A program made the position numbers and the translations under genes. Below, piece after piece: positions 59,040 to 64,000 of a stretch of DNA of 64,000 bases. The DNA comes from Cymbidium sinense (taxonomy: Eukaryota; Streptophyta; Magnoliopsida; Asparagales; Orchidaceae): positions 21,539,808 to 21,603,807 of the forward strand of contig CM038214.1 of NCBI GenBank assembly GCA_021442155.1. The letters are read 5' to 3'. Positions within the stretch are counted from its first letter, which is position 1; each line of letters starts with the position of its first letter. Under the pieces are notes generated by a model. It saw nothing but the letters and a program-made list of their open reading frames with translations. It made no database searches and was not told the origin of the DNA.

Positions 59040-62000
59040 AAAGTTTATCATGAGAAGTATAAGGAGGGATCTAAATCTAGATTTATTAAAAAGGCTCATA
59101 GAAAGAATGGGAAGTTGGCTTTATTTACCTATGATATGGAAACAAATATTTTTTATAAACCTCTCAAGTTCACTTTAATTAAAAAATTCACCTATAAACA
59201 TCCAAAAATAAATACTATACATAAGCATTTTGATAGACTGAAGCAATTTGGGGGAATGGTGTGTTGGGTTGCTTGATGGCTATCACATTAGCAAAAGAAA
59301 AAAGATTATGCACGTATTTTCTCCAAAAACTTCATCATATTGAGAATGTTCAAATGAAAGTTTTAAAGTGGACTCCAAATTTTGATTACAATACTGAGTC
59401 ACCAAATTATTTCAATATGGATTAAAAGAGTTAAAAAGCATCCTATTTAACAAGCAAATTCTATCTCTAACTTATTTGGGGAAAAAATGAAGTTTAATCA
59501 CTTTACTTTAATTTTTCTAGAGGCATGACTACTAGAGTTCTTATTGAGATGGACATCACATCTCAATATGCAGATGATGTTTGGATAGGCTCCCCTACTA
59601 ATGGATACTAGCAATCTATGATAATTAAGCAAAAGCCAATGTATTGTCTTAAATGTAAGATGTTTGGAAATTTTCTAAAAAATTGCCTTATATCATATCT
59701 TGAGTTAAAAGAAAAATAAATATGTCAATAACAATTTCAAAATGAAGTGGGTAGTCAAGGAAAAGTAGTGTTAGGAATTGTTTGTTTGGCATAAACTATA
59801 AGAAATAGATCAAGATTATGTAGTATGAGCACTCATGCTACTTGAGGAACATCCGAATCATTGAACAATGCTCCCGATCAAATTTCTATTAAACCCATGG
59901 AATCCTCTAAAACCTTCAAGATAATGTAAACCTAGTGGTAGACTCAAGTGGAGGATCAGAGAGCAGTAAGACACATTGCTCTAGAATGATGTTGTCATAA
60001 ATCATGATATTTTGCAAGATTATTGAAGAAAAGATTCGGTTTGATTGTACTAAAAATAAAACAAAAATTATAGAATTAGATAAAGTATGTCAATCTTTTT
60101 GATAGTAGCACTTAAACACATCCTCTCTCAACTTTTAGCCATTTTGAAGATGGATATCTACTAGAAATGTTAGGGGTAATCAAACTCTATCCTTATAATG
60201 AATATACTCATTAGGAGAACATGGAATTTCTAAATTGATCATCCTCAAACATCTTATATTCCAATTCAAGTTAGAACTTTTGATTTTAGAACGAAGCTCT
60301 TATGCATTTAAGAATTCAAAAGCAAAAAGATTTAGAAATTTCAACTAGTATGAAAACTGTAATAACAAGCATTGGTTGTTTTGGAAGAATAATTATGTGG
60401 TTGATATAATTATGGATGAGCTCTAATTTAGTCACACTTATATTAGTTACTTTAATTTATCATTTCAAGCTACTTTTGTATATTCCCAATGCTTTACAGA
60501 ATCAAGAAGAAATCTTTGGCATAAAATCATATCCATAAGTTCCAACTATAATGATAGTTGGTTAATAGGTGGATACTTCAATATGATTGTTGATCCAGCT
60601 AAAAAACAAGGAGGGAAACCACTTAATAACAAGGATCTTAAATAATATTTAGATTTTATTGAAGATGCTAGTTTAATGGATGTGGGTTATATTGGTTGCC
60701 CATTTGCTTGGAACTGGGGAAGAAAATTTGAGAGATTAGATAGAGTTTTACTTAATAATCATTAGATCACAAACATTCAACATATTGAGGGTACTCATCT
60801 AAGTAGAATAGCATTATACAATGCTTCTTTAGTGATGTCAATTAGTATCTTGCCCAAGCCTAGAATAGCATTATACAATGCCATTCAAATTTTATAATGT
60901 ATGGACAAAGCATAATGATTTTGTTAAATGTTTGAAAGAAACATGGGTAGAGGAATTTGAACCTGATCCTTGGAAGAAGTTGTGGAGGCTACAAAAAAAG
61001 TTATCTCGTGTATTAAAAAATTAGATTGGTAATTCGGGGAACATCCATAAGAAGGTATCCAATGTTGAAGGTAAAGTCATTGAACATAAAAAATTGATAA
61101 TATAAGATAGCTCAGTCCACAAAGACTTACAACAAGCTTATCAAGAACTTCAAGTTTTAATCGATCGAAAATGAGTTAGTTGCATCATAGGTGTTTTTGT
61201 TGGGAGATGGGAACACTAAATTCTTTCATGCTTGTATTAAAAAAAGAAGAAGATAGTTTAAAGCAACGTTAAAGATTAAAAATGATGAAAAGGGATTGCT
61301 TATTAATCCAGAAGGCATTATTGCAAGTGCCATTACATATTTTCATTGCTTGCTACAACTATTAACTCACTTCATAATTTTTATCAAGGATAGTGTGGAG
61401 CTGGTTATCCAATCAGATTTTGCATATAACCATAAGGATTTAGAAATCACTGCTACTTTCCAAACTCTTGATGTACATAAAATGGCTGGACCATATGGAT
61501 TAATAGCTCATTTTATCAAGTAGACTGGGTGAAAGGAGATGTCATATCGACTATCCAATCCTATTTTCATGATCATAAGATGCATAAGTACTTTGCTTCA
61601 TGATCCATTGCTCTATTTCTTAAGTCAAATAATAAACATATTTAAGAGAGTTATAGACCAATTAATTCTGCTATTATTAGTAGACTAATTAGCAAGTTCA
61701 TCACATTATGAATCCATCTATTGCTTCTTGAAATCATTTGCAATAATCAAACTACATTCATTCAAGGTAGATGTATTATTGAAAATATCTTATTGGCTCA
61801 TGATCTAGTAATGGATATAGATAATAAATGTAGAGGGCGCAATCTCATTATTAAGCTTGACATCAAGAAGGCTTATGATAATATCAGGTAGAATTTTATC
61901 ATGGAAGTACTAAAAATAAAAGGTTTTAATCAAAATTTTTGTACGCTGATTAAAAAAGACTCATATCTAACAATAATTACTCTATAACTATAAATGGTGA

Positions 62001-62190
62001 GGCTACTTTAGTCCTCAAAGAGGACTAAAAATAATGAGTCCCACTATCTCCTTATCTATTTTTCTTGGTAATTTGTTGATTATACACCTTGTGTATCCCA
62101 CTATTTTATTTGATGATAACAAACCATCTGTAATAAGAACTAATTATTTCTTTGCAGGATAAATTATTCATAATAAGCATTATGAATGTC
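59040..62190 (+). mobile_element. LINE remnant of another subfamily, heavily decayed
   Basis: A third L1-type LINE, outside the telomere-like array. ORF1 (about 59,050-59,720) reads KNGKLALFTYDMETNIFYKP, LIKKFTYKHPKINTIHKHF, VLKWTPNFDYNTESPN (DUF4283) and CLKCKMFGNFLKNC, a zinc knuckle with Asn replacing His. ORF2: endonuclease near 60,540-60,770 (SWLIGGYFNMIVDPAKKQGG, GYIGCPFAWNWGRKFERLDR), then RT near 61,210-62,050 (DGNTKFFHACIKKRR, NQTTFIQGRCIIENILLAHD, NLIIKLDIKKAYDNIR, ISLSIFLGNLL). GDFN has become GYFN. No RNase H or 3' end is recognised. Stops and frameshifts are very frequent, so it is older than the two LINEs in the array. Confidence 0.82.
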
Positions 62191-64000
62191 ATTTTTAATT
62201 TATATATATATATATATATATATTTATATTTGTTTGAAGCTACTTATTATTTATTTCAAGTGTTTCTAGAAATTCACCAGACTCAACTTGCTTAGTTAAA
62301 TCGGGAAAGTCATATCAACAGGACTATAGTCATTTGGGAATTTTTTAGGACTTAAAGTACTAAGACAAATAAAGAGCTCAATAACATAACATTAATGGTT
62401 TATTTATTTTAAAACATCTTATTTAAATTTATCCATATTTTTACATATTCAAATATTATTCCTTGAATTATCCATTTAATGTGTTTTCAAGTAAAATAAA
62501 TTAATTTAAAACTTCATTAAATTATTTTTGTACGTAATCAAAATTTTATTCATATATTTATTATATGAAAATTAAATGAGTCTAGAATTATTCTACTTAA
62601 CCTTTTCTCTCTTCTATTCTTTTATTTTTTTTTCTCTCATACCATCATTATCATCCAAGTTGAGTTTTGGCCTAATTTCCCATTGATTTTTTTATTAAAG
62701 AATTATCTAAGAATTATTTTAACTTATTTTTATAATAATTACCTAATTATTTAAAATTTCAAAATTCATTCATATGAATTTTTTAATTTAAATTATCTTG
62801 AGTTTAATTTGAAGATTTTTAGTCATATCAAAGAAAAATTAATTTTAACCATCTATAAAATGATTTGGTGACCCTATAATGATTTATTTCAATGAATTAG
62901 AGTTTAATTGAATTAATTAAAAAATTAATTTCAATTGAGCCATGTATTTATTCACTTTCCTATTTTAATTTTATCCTTTATGAAAATATATGGCTGGCAC
63001 CCTTTTATTTTATTTGGAGTAAATTGATTTTTTTAATTAATTAAAATATTTTCTAAATTGATCTCCCATAATTAATTCATGATCAAATGCATTGCATGAT
63101 GATTGAATCCATGTTTGGAAACTATGTGGCCAAAAATCCTTCTTGATTTTTTCTTGATTTATTTTATTATTTTTTATTTCTTGTAACTTGCCTTATTTCT
63201 TCCAAGAAATCTTAGTTAATTTAATTTATATTGATTTAATTCTTATTTGGAATCCTTTCTTGATCATTCCTACATCTGATTGATTGAAGTTCAGAATTAT
63301 TTTTAATTAATTCCTTGTTTGATCACTTGGCTTATTTAATTAGAGTTATTTATGCTAAGTGCATTTTTTTCCTCTCTTGGTCGACCACTCCTTAATTAAA
63401 TTGAGTTAGATTTAAATTATATTCATGTGATTAATTATTTTGGACCTAAATTTCTTTCCAAAATAATGTTACCTCTTTTTAATCATGTTTGGCCAAAAAC
63501 CTTGGATTTATTCTCTTATTTTTATTTAATTGGATTGATTAATTTTCTTCCATCATCTCTCTCTATCTCTCTCTCTCTATTTTTTTTGCCAAAATTCAAA
63601 TATCCTTATTTGAATTTATTTTGCATGTGTTCATTTATTAAAAATCAAATACTTTCCTTATTAATTTTTCCTTCACATTATTTCCCTCTTCTTCTTCCAT
63701 TGGCTTGGTCGAAATTCTCTTGATCCTAAATCTAATTAAAGATATGATCTCAGGACTTCTTTCCTATTGATTGTCTCCACCTTAGTTGAACATGTGGTAG
63801 TAAATTTCTTGGAGTTAAAGTGCTTAAGCTCATCTCTATTCTCTACCTTTCAACTTCATTTAAGTGGAGACCTTCCTCAACACTTTCAAGCCTCTTTTAT
63901 TCCTTGGAAAGTTCACATCAACTCAATTGATTTCATTGCTTACATAAAAAGGCTTGAGTAAGAGTATTTATTTAATTTCGATCTTTTGAATCATTAGTTT
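62191..64000. other. AT-rich sequence, nothing recognised
   Basis: Contains a short (TA)n run (62,201-62,222) and a CT-rich microsatellite (63,555-63,580). The open frames at 63,427-63,723 and 63,767-63,961 show no domain that I recognise. The composition, with many TTAATTAA-like stretches, resembles retroelement LTR or intergenic plant DNA. Confidence 0.4.

Overview
The window looks like nuclear DNA of a seed plant, made almost entirely of repeats, retroelements and transferred organelle DNA. I see no intact cellular gene; every recognisable coding region is broken by stops, frameshifts or truncation. The plant assignment rests on Arabidopsis-type telomere repeats (CCCTAAA on the + strand), a fragment of plastid genome (clpP, rps12 5' exon, rpl20), plant-type LINEs with DUF4283 ORF1 proteins, Ty3/gypsy remnants, and retrocopies of plant ribosomal protein P0 and a glycine-rich RNA-binding protein. 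The plastid clpP copy has group II intron sequence, which grasses lack, so a grass is unlikely.

Layout. 1-18,250: decayed mixed sequence with Ty3/gypsy remnants (protease, RNase H and integrase at 480-3,195; gag at 6,830-7,935), a trnS-GGA remnant (8,886-8,948), and an endogenous mitovirus RNA-dependent RNA polymerase on the minus strand (13,690-15,250). 18,250-20,759: plastid-derived DNA. 20,757-53,548: about 33 kb of telomere-like arrays, all with the C-rich strand on +, interrupted by an RTE-type LINE (minus strand, 23,640-26,240), two L1-type LINEs (29,750-32,937 and 40,336-47,902, both +), a 5'-truncated P0 retrocopy (33,965-34,804, +) and six 5'-truncated copies of a glycine-rich RNA-binding protein mRNA (all +). 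53,549-55,400: a second copy of the Ty3/gypsy RNase H-integrase region. 55,400-58,700: non-coding DNA with a TTGACC/GGTCAA cluster and a ~180-bp tandem repeat. 58,720-58,931: a second small mitovirus fragment. 59,040-62,190: a third LINE. 62,190-64,000: AT-rich sequence with nothing recognised.

Main interest. In the telomere-like array every L1 element and mRNA retrocopy has its poly(A) end running directly into CCCTAAA on the right and a truncated or 5' end meeting CCCTAAA on the left. If the array is read as an ancient chromosome end (distal to the left), this is the polarity expected when reverse transcription is primed from a TTTAGGG-strand 3' end. The six glycine-rich copies share flanking sequence, so they are better explained by amplification of one insertion into a composite higher-order repeat than by six insertions. 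The first LINE carries ORF1 joined to a 3' UTR with no ORF2 and may be a plant counterpart of half-L1 elements. The mitovirus polymerase is the other notable find: its GDD site reads DDD, and a second fragment lies 44 kb away.
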